A DNA stretch of 64,000 nt from Betaproteobacteria bacterium (lineage in GTDB: Bacteria > Pseudomonadota > Gammaproteobacteria > Burkholderiales > Rhodocyclaceae): NCBI GenBank assembly GCA_016705475.1, contig JADIYD010000012.1, positions 62,001-126,000 on the forward strand. Direction: 5' to 3'. The position numbers and the translations under genes were made by a program. Each line of letters starts with the position of its first letter. Within the stretch, counting starts at the first letter, position 1. Below are positions 49,793-58,323 of the stretch, piece after piece. The notes under the pieces are model-generated. The model was not told where the DNA came from and ran no database searches. It was given only the letters and a program-made list of their open reading frames with translations.

Positions 49793-50926
49793 TCAGGCAT
49801 CGAGCAGAATGCGCAGCATGCGGCGCAGGGGCTCAGCAGCGCCCCACAGCAGCTGGTCGCCACACGTAAAGGCTGCAAGGTACTCCGGCCCCATGGCCAT
49901 CTTGTGCAGGCGACCAACCGGCACGGTCAGGGTGCCGGTCACTGCTGCCGGGGTCAGTTCGCGCTCGGAGATCTCGCGATCATTCGGCACGACCTTGGCC
50001 CACGGATTGGCCTTGGCGAGCATGTCACTGATCTCATCGAGCGGTACATCCTTCTTGAGCTTGATGGTCAGCGCCTGGCTGTGGCAGCGCATCGCACCGA
50101 TACGGACGCACAGGCCATCGATGGGAATCGAACCAGCGGTCCGGAAAGCCGGACGGCCGAGAATCTTGTTGCACTCGGCACCACCCTTCCATTCCTCCTT
50201 GGTTTGCCCATTCTCGTAGGGCACGTCGATCCACGGGATCAAAGAACCGGCCAGCGGCGTATTGCGGAAATTCTTCTTCGGGAAGGCATCGGAACGGATG
50301 GTTTCGGCCACCTTGCGATCGATGTCGAGAATAGCCGAAGCCGGATCGGCCAGCAGGTCAGCCACCGACGAATGAATGGCGCCCATCTGGGAAATCAGTT
50401 CGCGCATATTCTGCGCGCCGGCGCCCGAAGCGGCCTGATAGGTCATGGACGATGCCCATTCGATCAGGTCGTTCTGGAACAGGCCGCCGAGACCCATGAG
50501 CATCAGGGAAACCGTGCAGTTACCCCCGATCCAGTTCTTGCCGCCGTTGGCCAGCGCGTTCTTGATGACGTGCATGTTGACCGGGTCGAGGATGATCACG
50601 GCGTCGTCAGCCATGCGCAGCGACGATGCAGCATCAATCCAGTGACCGTTCCAGCCGGTAGCGCGCAGTTTGCCGAAGACTTCCTTGGTGTAATCGCCGC
50701 CCTGGCAGGTAATGATGATTTCGCAGGCCTTCAGGGCGTCGATATTGGACGCATCCTGCAGCGGCAGCGAGGCTTCCTTGCCACCGAATACCGGGGCCTT
50801 GCCGCCGGCAGCCGAAGTAGAAAAATACACCGGATCGATATGGGCAAAATCGCCCTCTTCCACCATGCGCTGCATGAGGACCGAACCGACCATACCGCGC
50901 CAACCAACCAGACCAACTTTCTTCAT
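49793..50926 (-). CDS. asd: Aspartate-semialdehyde dehydrogenase
   Basis: NADPH enzyme of 377 residues at the branch to Lys, DAP, Thr and Met. Opening VGLVGWRGMVGSVLMQRM, nucleophile Cys in GGNCTVSLM, and catalytic His in the late segment RIGAMRCHSQAL. It lies between leuB and fimV, a conserved placement. Confidence 0.95.
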   Translation of the reverse strand: MKKVGLVGWRGMVGSVLMQRMVEEGDFAHIDPVYFSTSAAGGKAPVFGGKEASLPLQDASNIDALKACEIIITCQGGDYTKEVFGKLRATGWNGHWIDAASSLRMADDAVIILDPVNMHVIKNALANGGKNWIGGNCTVSLMLMGLGGLFQNDLIEWASSMTYQAASGAGAQNMRELISQMGAIHSSVADLLADPASAILDIDRKVAETIRSDAFPKKNFRNTPLAGSLIPWIDVPYENGQTKEEWKGGAECNKILGRPAFRTAGSIPIDGLCVRIGAMRCHSQALTIKLKKDVPLDEISDMLAKANPWAKVVPNDREISERELTPAAVTGTLTVPVGRLHKMAMGPEYLAAFTCGDQLLWGAAEPLRRMLRILLDA

Positions 50927-50952
50927 CTCGTCACTCTCCGTGAAAAATCTTT

Positions 50953-52005
50953 TTACAGCGCCGCCAGCACGGCGTCGCCCATTTCCTTTGTGCCAACCTT
51001 GTTGGTGCCGCGCTCGTAGATATCGCCTGTACGGAAACCTTGGGCCAGGACCTTTTTGACCGCATTTTCGATACGCAGTGCCTGCGCTTCGAGACCAAAA
51101 GTGTAACGCAGCATCATCGCTGCCGACAGAATCGTCGCCAGCGGATTGGCAATACCCTTGCCAGCGATGTCGGGCGCTGATCCGTGGGACGGCTCGTAGA
51201 GCCCCTTGTTCTTGTCGTCGAGCGAAGCGGAGGGCAGCATGCCGATCGAACCGGTCAGCATCGATGCCTCATCCGACAGGATGTCACCGAACATGTTACC
51301 AGTCACCATCACGTCGAACTGCTTGGGCGCCTTGACGAGTTGCATCGCAGCGTTGTCGACCAGCATGTGGCTCAGTTCGACATCCGGATAGTCGTGCGAA
51401 ATCTCGATCATCACGTCGCGCCAGAGTTGGGTGCATTCGAGCACGTTCATCTTGTCCACTGAGCACAAACGCTTGTCGCGCTTCTGCGCGGCCTGGAAGG
51501 CAACATGGCCGATGCGGCGAATTTCCGACTCACTGTAGACCATGGTGTTGAAACCGACGCGCTCGCCGTTTTCTTCGCGCACGCCGCGCGGCTGACCGAA
51601 ATAGATGTCACCAGTCAGTTCACGAATAATCAGGATATCGAGACCTGCGACCACTTCCGGCTTAAGCGTCGATGCGTTGGCCAACTCCGGGTACAGGATC
51701 GCCGGCCGCAGGTTCGCAAACAGGTTGAGATCCTTGCGGATACCAAGCAGGCCGCGCTCCGGACGCTGTTCGCGGGGCAGGCTGTCCCACTTTGGACCGC
51801 CAACGGCGCCAAGCAGAATGGCATCAGCCGCACGCGCCAGTTTCTGGGTTGCCTCAGGATACGGCACGCCTGTGGCGTCGACCGCAGAACCGCCCAGCAG
51901 CGCCTCTTCCATCTCGAATTTGAGATCGAGCGACTTCAATACGCGTACTGCCTCAGCAGTAATTTCGGGACCAATGCCGTCACCCGGCAGAACACAGATT
52001 TTCAT
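50953..52005 (-). CDS. leuB: 3-isopropylmalate dehydrogenase
   Basis: NAD-dependent decarboxylating dehydrogenase of 350 residues in leucine synthesis. Opening KICVLPGDGIGPEI, signature NMFGDILSDEASML and the HGSAPDIAGKGIANP segment are present. Follows leuD by 12 bases. Confidence 0.96.
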   Translation of the reverse strand: MKICVLPGDGIGPEITAEAVRVLKSLDLKFEMEEALLGGSAVDATGVPYPEATQKLARAADAILLGAVGGPKWDSLPREQRPERGLLGIRKDLNLFANLRPAILYPELANASTLKPEVVAGLDILIIRELTGDIYFGQPRGVREENGERVGFNTMVYSESEIRRIGHVAFQAAQKRDKRLCSVDKMNVLECTQLWRDVMIEISHDYPDVELSHMLVDNAAMQLVKAPKQFDVMVTGNMFGDILSDEASMLTGSIGMLPSASLDDKNKGLYEPSHGSAPDIAGKGIANPLATILSAAMMLRYTFGLEAQALRIENAVKKVLAQGFRTGDIYERGTNKVGTKEMGDAVLAAL

Positions 52006-52017
52006 GGGTTTTCCTTG

Positions 52018-52656
52018 TTACGCAAACAGCCAGGGCTGGTTGATACGACGCTGCTCTTCGAACTCGCGAATTTTTTCAGCATGACGCAGGGTCAGGCCAA
52101 TGTCGTCCCATCCGTTGATCAGGCATTCCTTGCGGAAGGCGTCAATCTGGAACGAAATGCCATAGCCATCGGGGCGAACAACAGCCTGTGCCTGCAAGTC
52201 GACGACCAGCTTGTAACCCGGCGTCGCTTCGACCTGCTTGAACAAGGCTTCAACTTCAGCCGCCGGCAACACGATCGGCACGATGCCGTTCTTGTAGCAG
52301 TTGTTGAAGAAGATGTCGGCAAACGACTCGGCGATGATGGCCTTGAAGCCAAAATCAAGCAGCGCCCACGGTGCGTGCTCGCGCGAACTGCCACAACCGA
52401 AATTAGCGCGCGTCAGCAGCACTTCGGCACCTTGATAGCGCGGCTGGTTGAGCACGAAATTCGGATTTTTCGGACGCCCGGAATTATCCTGCCCCGGCTG
52501 ACCGACATCCATGTAGCGCCATTCGTCGAAGGCATTCGGGCCAAAGCCGGAGCGCTTGATCGATTTCAGAAACTGCTTCGGGATGATTGCATCGGTATCG
52601 ACGTTATTGCGATCGAGGGGAGCAACCAAGCCTTCCAGACGAACAAATTTATCCAT
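52018..52656 (-). CDS. leuD: 3-isopropylmalate dehydratase small subunit
   Basis: Swivelling-domain subunit of 212 residues that pairs with LeuC. Motifs NNVDTDAIIPKQFLK and NFGCGSSREHAPWAL are visible. The ATG overlaps the stop of the small lipoprotein gene (TAATG), so the two are coupled. Confidence 0.96.
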   Translation of the reverse strand: MDKFVRLEGLVAPLDRNNVDTDAIIPKQFLKSIKRSGFGPNAFDEWRYMDVGQPGQDNSGRPKNPNFVLNQPRYQGAEVLLTRANFGCGSSREHAPWALLDFGFKAIIAESFADIFFNNCYKNGIVPIVLPAAEVEALFKQVEATPGYKLVVDLQAQAVVRPDGYGISFQIDAFRKECLINGWDDIGLTLRHAEKIREFEEQRRINQPWLFA

Positions 52657-52871
52657 TAATCCACCACCTTCTGCACGGCTTCGCCACCTTTCTTGATGGC
52701 GCCACCAACGACCTCACCACTCTTCTGCAGCGCATGCTCGACGGCTTCGCCGCCCTTTTGCAATGCTTCACCGGTCTTTTCAGCGCCGATGGCGACATCC
52801 TTCTTGACGCCCTGAGCGGTATTGCAGGCTGCCAAACAAACGACTGCAGCAAAAACAAGCAAGCTTTTCAT
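52656..52871 (-). CDS. Entericidin-like small lipoprotein between leuC and leuD
   Basis: Predicted lipoprotein of 71 residues. The signal MKSLLVFAAVVCLAAC ends in a lipobox at C16, followed by a short amphipathic region rich in Lys, Gly, Glu and Ala with repeated KGGEAV units, resembling entericidin A/B. It is inserted between leuC (12 bases away) and leuD (one-base overlap). Entericidins are linked to stationary-phase lysis; a role with leucine genes is not known to me. Confidence 0.78.
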   Translation of the reverse strand: MKSLLVFAAVVCLAACNTAQGVKKDVAIGAEKTGEALQKGGEAVEHALQKSGEVVGGAIKKGGEAVQKVVD

Positions 52872-52883
52872 GATCGACCCCGC

Positions 52884-54290
52884 TTACAGAACGTCGCGAA
52901 CATCAGCAAAACGTCCGGCGATGGCTGCCGCTGCGGCCATGGCAGGGCTGACCAGATGGGTACGCCCGCCCGGGCCCTGACGGCCTTCGAAATTGCGGTT
53001 GGAGGTCGAGGCACAACGCTCGCCCGGCTCCAGACGGTCGGCATTCATGGCCAGACACATCGAGCAACCCGGCTCGCGCCACTCAAAACCGGCGGCGATG
53101 AACACCTTGTCCAGCCCTTCGGCTTCAGCCTGGCGCTTGACCAGCCCGGAACCCGGCACTGCCAACGCCAGCTTGACGTTGGCGGCGACATGGCGGCCCT
53201 TGAGTACGCCCGCTGCTTCGCGCAAATCTTCGATGCGCGAGTTGGTACAGGAGCCGATGAAGACCTTGTCGATGGTGATCTGGTTCATCGGTGTGTTCGG
53301 GTTCAAACCCATGTACTGCAGGGCGCGTTCCATGCCTTCACGCTTGACCGGATCGGTCTGCTTGGCCGGATCGGGAACGACAGCGTCGATGGCCACAACC
53401 ATTTCCGGAGATGTACCCCAGGTCACCTGCGGACGAATCTCTTCGGCCTTCAGGGTAACGACGCGGTCGAACTGCGCGCCGGCGTCGGAATGCAGCGTAC
53501 GCCAGTAGGCAACAGCGTTAGCCCAGACCTCACCTTTCGGCGAGAACGGGCGGCCCTTCAAATATTCGACAGTCTTGTCGTCGACCGCAACAAAGCCCAT
53601 GCGCGCACCACCTTCGATAGCCATGTTGCACAGGGTCATGCGACCCTCCATGCTCAGGCCACGAATGGCGCTGCCGCCGAATTCGATGGCGTAGCCCGTA
53701 CCGCCGGCCGTGCCAATGGTACCGATGATGGCCAATGCCACATCCTTGCCGGTCACGCCCTTGCCGAGCTTGCCTTCGACGGCAATCAGCATGGTCTTCG
53801 ACTTCTTTTGCAGCAGGCACTGGGTCGCCAGTACGTGCTCAACTTCCGAGGTGCCGATACCGTGCGCCAGACAGGCGAAAGCACCGTGCGTCGAGGTGTG
53901 AGAATCGCCGCAGACGACGGTCATGCCGGGCAGCGTGGCGCCATTTTCCGGGCCGACGACATGGAGAATACCCATGCGCGCATCCTTGAACGGAAAATAG
54001 GCCAAGGCACCGACTTCGCGGATATTGGCATCCAGCGTCTCAACCTGCTGCCGGGAAATCGGGTCCTTGATGCCTTCGTCCCAATGATCAGTCGGCGTGT
54101 TGTGATCGGGCGTCGCCACGATCGATGAAACGCGCCACGGCTTGCGGCCGGCCAGCTTGAGGCCTTCGAAAGCCTGCGGGCTGGTGACTTCGTGGACGAG
54201 GTGACGGTCGATGTAGAGAAGGGCCGTGCCATCAGCTTCCTGATGGACGACATGGTTCTCCCAAAGCTTGTCGTAAAGAGTCTTCGACAT
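52884..54290 (-). CDS. leuC: 3-isopropylmalate dehydratase large subunit
   Basis: Aconitase-family [4Fe-4S] enzyme of 468 residues. Cluster cysteines lie in IGSCTNSRIEDLR and EPGCSMCLAMN; VCGDSHTSTHGAFA is typical. First gene of the leu-asd-fimV series, 30 bases after the MFS gene stop. Confidence 0.96.
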   Translation of the reverse strand: MSKTLYDKLWENHVVHQEADGTALLYIDRHLVHEVTSPQAFEGLKLAGRKPWRVSSIVATPDHNTPTDHWDEGIKDPISRQQVETLDANIREVGALAYFPFKDARMGILHVVGPENGATLPGMTVVCGDSHTSTHGAFACLAHGIGTSEVEHVLATQCLLQKKSKTMLIAVEGKLGKGVTGKDVALAIIGTIGTAGGTGYAIEFGGSAIRGLSMEGRMTLCNMAIEGGARMGFVAVDDKTVEYLKGRPFSPKGEVWANAVAYWRTLHSDAGAQFDRVVTLKAEEIRPQVTWGTSPEMVVAIDAVVPDPAKQTDPVKREGMERALQYMGLNPNTPMNQITIDKVFIGSCTNSRIEDLREAAGVLKGRHVAANVKLALAVPGSGLVKRQAEAEGLDKVFIAAGFEWREPGCSMCLAMNADRLEPGERCASTSNRNFEGRQGPGGRTHLVSPAMAAAAAIAGRFADVRDVL

Positions 54291-54320
54291 GGTGCGTTCA
54301 ATAAGCCGTAAAGCGTTTAA

Positions 54321-55508
54321 TTATTGCACAGGATTTTTGGTTTTTGGCCTGTTTTCCCGGTCGACCGTAGCATTTGCGCTGACCCAGCCCCAGACCAGAA
54401 CAAAACCCGCCAGGGCGAACAGCGCGCCCAGCGTAAATGTCCAGCCAGACCCCAGCGACTCCCAGGTCCAACCGCTGATCAGCGCCCCGAGCAGGCCGCC
54501 GGCACCGAAGGACAAACTGGAATACAGCGCCTGCCCACGCCCTTGCGCCCGACCGGGAAACCATTGGTTGACCGCTGCGATCGAAGCCGCGTGGTAGGCG
54601 CCGAACGTCAGGCCATGCAGCAACTGGACCAAAATCATGATGGCTGCCGACTCGACGCCCCAGCCCATGAGCAGAAAGCGAACGACGGCGGCGCCAAAGC
54701 AGGCAAGCAAGATGGCGCGTAGCGAGAACTGCCGGGACAAACGCGCCATGAACATGAAAACGACAATTTCCGCGACCACGCCGAGCGACCACAGCAAACC
54801 GACCTCGGTTTTCGAGTAACCATGGGCATCGAGGTGGATCGAATAAAAGACGTAGAACGCGCCATGCGCTGCCGACATCGCAAAGCAGGCAGTCATCAGG
54901 GCGATAACCTTGGGTTGGCGAAGAATCTCGCCTATTGGCTGAGCATCGTGCGCGTGGGGAACCGGCGACGCTTCCGGCAAGACGAGCGCGTAAAGCAGAA
55001 TGCCCGCCAGGATTCCCCAGCAGACCCAAAGCACACCCACCGGCGGCGCCATGTCGAGCAGCGCACCGGTGCCCATGACGGCGACGATGAAGCCGATCGA
55101 TCCCCAGAGCCGAATGCGGCTGTAGCGTCCGCGCTCTTCGCGCAGGTGGTCGAAGGTCAGGGTCTCGACCAGCGGCAATGCGGCACTCCAGAAAAAGGCG
55201 AGCACTGCCATCGCCAGCAGCATGCCGGGCAACTTGTCGAGCCAGAAAAATGCGGTGAAGCCAGCCAGTCCGATAACGCCAGCCAGACGAATGATCGCCA
55301 TGCGCCGACCGAAATGGTCAGCCAGCCAGCCCCATAGGTTGGGGCCAAAAAGGCGCATCAACTGCATCTGCGACATCAGGAGGCCGATGTCCCAGGCAGA
55401 AAAGTTCAGTGATTGGAGATAGAGCCCGAAATAGGGCGAGAATGCGCCAATGAAGGCGAAGTAGAAAAAGTAGTAGCCCGAGAGGCGCCAGTAAGGCAAT
55501 GCATGCAT
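54321..55508 (-). CDS. Major facilitator transporter (MFS_1-like, HcaT-type)
   Basis: Twelve-helix carrier of 395 residues opening LPYWRLSGYYFFYFAFIGAF, similar to the HcaT/LacY-like MFS_1 family; substrate unknown. The last roughly 14 codons (TVDRENRPKTKNP) are encoded by dispersed repeat copy 8 in antisense. The start codon lies inside a 10-bp perfect inverted repeat (55503-55530) and has no ribosome-binding site. Confidence 0.85.
   Translation of the reverse strand: MHALPYWRLSGYYFFYFAFIGAFSPYFGLYLQSLNFSAWDIGLLMSQMQLMRLFGPNLWGWLADHFGRRMAIIRLAGVIGLAGFTAFFWLDKLPGMLLAMAVLAFFWSAALPLVETLTFDHLREERGRYSRIRLWGSIGFIVAVMGTGALLDMAPPVGVLWVCWGILAGILLYALVLPEASPVPHAHDAQPIGEILRQPKVIALMTACFAMSAAHGAFYVFYSIHLDAHGYSKTEVGLLWSLGVVAEIVVFMFMARLSRQFSLRAILLACFGAAVVRFLLMGWGVESAAIMILVQLLHGLTFGAYHAASIAAVNQWFPGRAQGRGQALYSSLSFGAGGLLGALISGWTWESLGSGWTFTLGALFALAGFVLVWGWVSANATVDRENRPKTKNPVQ
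54332..54372 (+). repeat. Dispersed repeat, copy 8
   Basis: GATTTTTGGTTTTTGGCC, TG, a T run and CCCGGTCGACCGTAGCA. It overlaps the 3' end of the MFS gene on the opposite strand. Confidence 0.75.
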
Positions 55509-55530
55509 CCGGCGATTTTACCGGATGCAT
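55503..55530. promoter_or_regulatory. Inverted repeat covering the MFS start codon
   Basis: ATGCATCCGG and CCGGATGCAT are perfect 10-bp arms around an 8-base loop. The MFS ATG (55508-55506) lies in one arm. In mRNA this would hide the start codon; as DNA it could be an operator. No T run follows. Confidence 0.45.
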
Positions 55531-55549
55531 CGTCGGACACAGGGGCTTA

Positions 55550-55816
55550 TCAGGCCTTGACGGATTGCTGGCCGGCGCGGAAGGCCAGCAGCAGGTGATA
55601 GATTTCGTCCTTCAATTTAACGCGCTGTTTCTTCATGTCTTCCAGCGTGAAATCGGCGATCGGCATGTCGTGTTCTTCCAGGTCTTCAACCTTGCCGGTC
55701 AGGCGGTTGTAGGACGCGAACTGCCGGGCAAAATAGGCATTGCTGGTCTTGAGCGCATCAATGCCGTCCTTGAACTCCGGAAACTCCTGATACAGATCGT
55801 GGTGATCAACGTGCAT
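55550..55816 (-). CDS. DUF465 (YdcH-like) small protein
   Basis: Helical protein of 88 residues opening MHVDHHDLYQEFPEF, with the conserved EDLEEHD and LKDEIYHLL segments of DUF465/YdcH. Function unknown. ATG 55816 follows GGGAGAG. It lies 41 bases before the MFS gene on the same strand. Confidence 0.87.
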   Translation of the reverse strand: MHVDHHDLYQEFPEFKDGIDALKTSNAYFARQFASYNRLTGKVEDLEEHDMPIADFTLEDMKKQRVKLKDEIYHLLLAFRAGQQSVKA

Positions 55817-55870
55817 GAATTTCTCTCCCTCTTATAGTCATCAGCCGCCAAGGCGGCAAAAACAGAAATA

Positions 55871-56970
55871 TTACGCGATTTTTCCCGGGATGCGTGGCGT
55901 GGCGCAGACCACATCACCACACTGGGCGCGGTGGCGCAGCGCATGGTCAATCAGAACCAGCGCCAACATGGCCTCGGCAATCGGCGTCGCGCGGATACCC
56001 ACACACGGGTCGTGACGCCCTTCGGTAGCCACTTCGATGGCATTTCCCTGACGATCAACCGAGCGACGTGCCTGGGCAATTGATGAGGTCGGCTTGATGG
56101 CCATATTGACAACGATCTCCTGCCCCGTCGAAATCCCGCCCAGCACGCCGCCGGCATGGTTGGTGGCGAAACCTTGCGGTGTCATCTCGTCGCCGTGCTC
56201 GCTCCCTTTTTGGGCGACCGAAGCGAAACCAGCACCAATCTCAACACCCTTGACCGCATTGATCCCCATCATCGCATAGGCGATTTCGGCGTCGAGACGG
56301 TCATAGACCGGCTCGCCCCAACCCGGGGGACGCCGGTGGCCGTTACCGTAATTTTGGCACCGACCGAATCCAGCGATTTGCGCAGGCTGTCCATGTAACT
56401 TTCAAGTTCCGGCACCAGCGCGGCATTCGGGGCGAAGAAGGCATTTTCCCGGATGTCATCGGCCGAAACGAATGGAATATCGATCGGGCCGAGGGCGCTC
56501 ATCCAGCCGCAAATACTGACGCCGTAGCGTTCATTCAGCCACTTGCGGGCAATCGCCCCCGCCGCCACGCGCACCGCGGTTTCCCGGGCCGACGAACGGC
56601 CACCACCGCGCGGGTCGCGGAAGCCGTATTTCTGCGTGTAAGTGTAATCAGCGTGACCGGGGCGGAAGGTTTCGGCGATGTTGCCGTAATCCTTGCTGCG
56701 CTGATCCTGATTGCGGATGAGCAGGCCAATCGGCGTACCGGTCGTCTTGCCCTCGAACACACCGGAGAGAATCTCGACGGTATCGGGCTCACGGCGCTGC
56801 GTCACATGACGCGAGGTCCCCGGCTTGCGACGGTCCAGTTCAGCCTGGATATCGGCCTCGCACAGTGCCAGTCCGGGCGGACAACCATCAACGACGCAGC
56901 CGATTGCCGGGCCATGCGATTCGCCAAAAGAGGTAACGGTAAACAGGGTGCCAAAAGTATTGCCGGACAT
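55871..56970 (-). CDS. aroC: Chorismate synthase (one-base deletion at about 56325-56329)
   Basis: FMN enzyme, 366 residues when corrected, last step of the shikimate pathway. The N-terminal part from ATG 56970 has SFGESHGPAIGCVVDGCPPG and the RGGGRSSARET FMN motif. After VTATGVP a run of five C (six expected) shifts the frame; the second part resumes MMGINAVKGVEIGAGF and continues to the stop. The 1100-base span becomes a multiple of three with one added base. Probably a sequencing error. Confidence 0.88.
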
Positions 56971-56989
56971 GGAATCTGCGTTCTAATAT
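56960..56989 (+). promoter_or_regulatory. Putative promoter of the 52-residue gene
   Basis: TTGCCG (56960-56965), 18 bases, then TAATAT (56984-56989). Transcription would start near the AGGAG at 56996-57000, leaving a very short leader. Confidence 0.4.
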
Positions 56990-57013
56990 GGAACTAGGAG
57001 TTTACCATGCCAA
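56985..57013 (-). promoter_or_regulatory. Putative sigma-70 promoter of aroC
   Basis: On the minus strand TTGGCA (57013-57008), 17 bases, then CATATT (56990-56985), about 15 bases before the aroC ATG. It overlaps the start codon and promoter of the divergent small gene. Confidence 0.5.
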
Positions 57014-57165
57014 GCAAAAAGCCCTTGCCCGCACCGTCGACCGCAGCAAAGCCATCAACCCAGCCACCGGCACGCAAAGGGACTGCCGCGGTGCCGCCGA
57101 ACCCGCGCCAGCAACCCGATAACCGCTGGCAAAGAACCAAACGCTATGGCTGGGACAGTCGCTGA
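57007..57165 (+). CDS. Small basic Pro/Lys-rich protein, unrecognised
   Basis: A 52-residue ORF (MPSKKPLPAPSTAAKPS at the start, QRTKRYGWDSR at the end) with AGGAG seven bases before ATG, a plausible promoter and its own terminator at 57178-57203, so it is very likely expressed. The first half is disordered, Pro/Ala/Lys-rich; the C-terminus has conserved-looking W, Y and basic residues that could bind nucleic acid. Residues 4-14 fall on a degenerate dispersed-repeat copy. Divergent from aroC with only 36 bases between. Confidence 0.7.
   Translation: MPSKKPLPAPSTAAKPSTQPPARKGTAAVPPNPRQQPDNRWQRTKRYGWDSR
57015..57049 (+). repeat. Dispersed repeat, copy 12 (degenerate)
   Basis: AAAAAGCCCTTGCCCGCA then CCGTCGACCGCAGCAA; only the core is close to consensus. 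Lies inside the 52-residue ORF. Confidence 0.4.
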
Positions 57166-57177
57166 CGGTGAACGAAG

Positions 57178-57203
57178 AAAAGGCAGCCGAAGCTGCCTTT
57201 TTC
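57178..57203. terminator. Terminator between the small gene and the CBS gene
   Basis: AAAGGCAGC-CGAA-GCTGCCTTT stem followed by TTCGCTTTTT; A and T tracts on both sides make it usable from either strand. Confidence 0.88.
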
Positions 57204-57222
57204 GCTTTTTGCTGCCAGAAAC

Positions 57223-57669
57223 TCAGGCCTGCTGATCGTTCGGCCAATCCTTGATGTAACTCTTCAGCATCTTGTTTTCGAAACTCTGCTCTTCGAGCAC
57301 AGCCTTGGCCACATCAAGAAACGAAATCACACCCAGCAGGGTTTCACCCTCGACAACCGGCAGGTAACGCGAGTGCTTTTCAATCATTAGCCGGCGCAGT
57401 TCGTTGGCCTCCATATCAGGGAAGGCAGTCACCGGGTTGGCCACCATCACATCGCCCACCATGAGGTTTTCTGTAGTCGTTGCCTTGCCCTTGAGCGCCA
57501 GGAGGACTTCGCGAAACGTCAGCATGCCGACCATCTTGCCGCCATCCATGACGACCAGCGAGCCGACATCCAGATCGGCCATGGTATCGATGGCAAAAGC
57601 CAGAGATTGTTGTGGCGCAACCGTAAACAACGTCCCGCCCTTGACCCGAATTATTTCCCGCACCTGCAT
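57223..57669 (-). CDS. CBS-domain protein
   Basis: Soluble protein of 148 residues made of two CBS motifs (about 8-60 and 72-130), a module that usually binds adenine nucleotides. It shows DVGSLVVMD and HSRYLPVVEGETLLGVISFLD. No attached catalytic domain. It may sense energy charge for a partner not visible here. Confidence 0.85.
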   Translation of the reverse strand: MQVREIIRVKGGTLFTVAPQQSLAFAIDTMADLDVGSLVVMDGGKMVGMLTFREVLLALKGKATTTENLMVGDVMVANPVTAFPDMEANELRRLMIEKHSRYLPVVEGETLLGVISFLDVAKAVLEEQSFENKMLKSYIKDWPNDQQA

Positions 57670-57699
57670 TGCGCTCTCCCAAAATCGATTTTGATTGAT

Positions 57700-57937
57700 C
57701 GGGTGATCTTAGAGCATCCACCGATTTTCGGAAAGGACAACGGCACTTCTCGTTTCGCATACTGTCCAAGCAAATATCAAGATTCCAATTCCGAAAAAAC
57801 TTTACACGTATTTGATAAATTTAACGTGGTTAGCACTTGCAAAATGTCATATCCATCTATACACTTAGTCCTATCACCTAAGGCATATATCGCTAGGATG
57901 CTTGGGTAACCCTATTACACTAGCGTATGGAGATCGA
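57700..57937. other. AT-rich regulatory stretch before the XRE-type gene
   Basis: About 230 bases clearly poorer in GC than the surrounding coding DNA and without a credible gene. TTGCAA (about 57836) and TATACA 15 bases later form a weak promoter candidate. It may be foreign DNA or a silencer-bound control region. Confidence 0.45.
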
Positions 57938-58246
57938 ATGATGACCAATGTTAAAACCATCGAGAAAATCGACGCTCGTGAAATTCGTCGCAAGCTCGGC
58001 CTCAACCAGCAACAATTCTGGTCCACCCTCGGCGTGACGCAAAGTGGCGGTTCCCGCTATGAAAGCGGCCGCAACATGCCCAAGCCGGTGCGCGAATTGC
58101 TCCGCCTGGTGCACGTCGAACAGGTCGATATCAAGAACATCAAGCGTGACGACATTGAAGTCGTCGAATACTTGAAGGCTCAGGAACCGGAACTGTTCAA
58201 GTCCCTGAAGAAGTCGGCTCGCGCCCACGCCAAAAAAGCGGCTTGA
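57938..58246 (+). CDS. XRE-type helix-turn-helix regulator
   Basis: Small regulator of 102 residues. The DNA-binding domain (about 15-65) contains KLGLNQQQFWSTLGVTQSGGSRYESG, a lambda-Cro type HTH; the C-terminus is basic (KKSARAHAKKAA). ATG 57938 follows GGAG; the next codon is also ATG. Its TGA is the first base triplet of dispersed repeat copy 9. Targets unknown. Confidence 0.82.
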   Translation: MMTNVKTIEKIDAREIRRKLGLNQQQFWSTLGVTQSGGSRYESGRNMPKPVRELLRLVHVEQVDIKNIKRDDIEVVEYLKAQEPELFKSLKKSARAHAKKAA

Positions 58247-58279
58247 TTTTTGCCCCAAAAGGGGCGTCGACCGTAACAA
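58244..58279 (+). repeat. Dispersed repeat, copy 9 (variant)
   Basis: TGATTTTTGCCCCAAAA, then GGGGCGTCGACCGTAACAA. The usual second T run is replaced by a small GCCCC/GGGGC stem. It supplies the HTH gene stop codon. Confidence 0.55.
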
Positions 58280-58323
58280 CGGGCATCACGGGGAAACAAT
58301 GACCCGGATGCCCGTTTCTTTTT
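58278..58323 (+). terminator. Terminator after the HTH gene
   Basis: AACGGGCATC (58278-58287) pairs with GATGCCCGTT (58307-58316), followed by TCTTTTTC. It overlaps the end of the convergent radical SAM gene. Confidence 0.7.
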
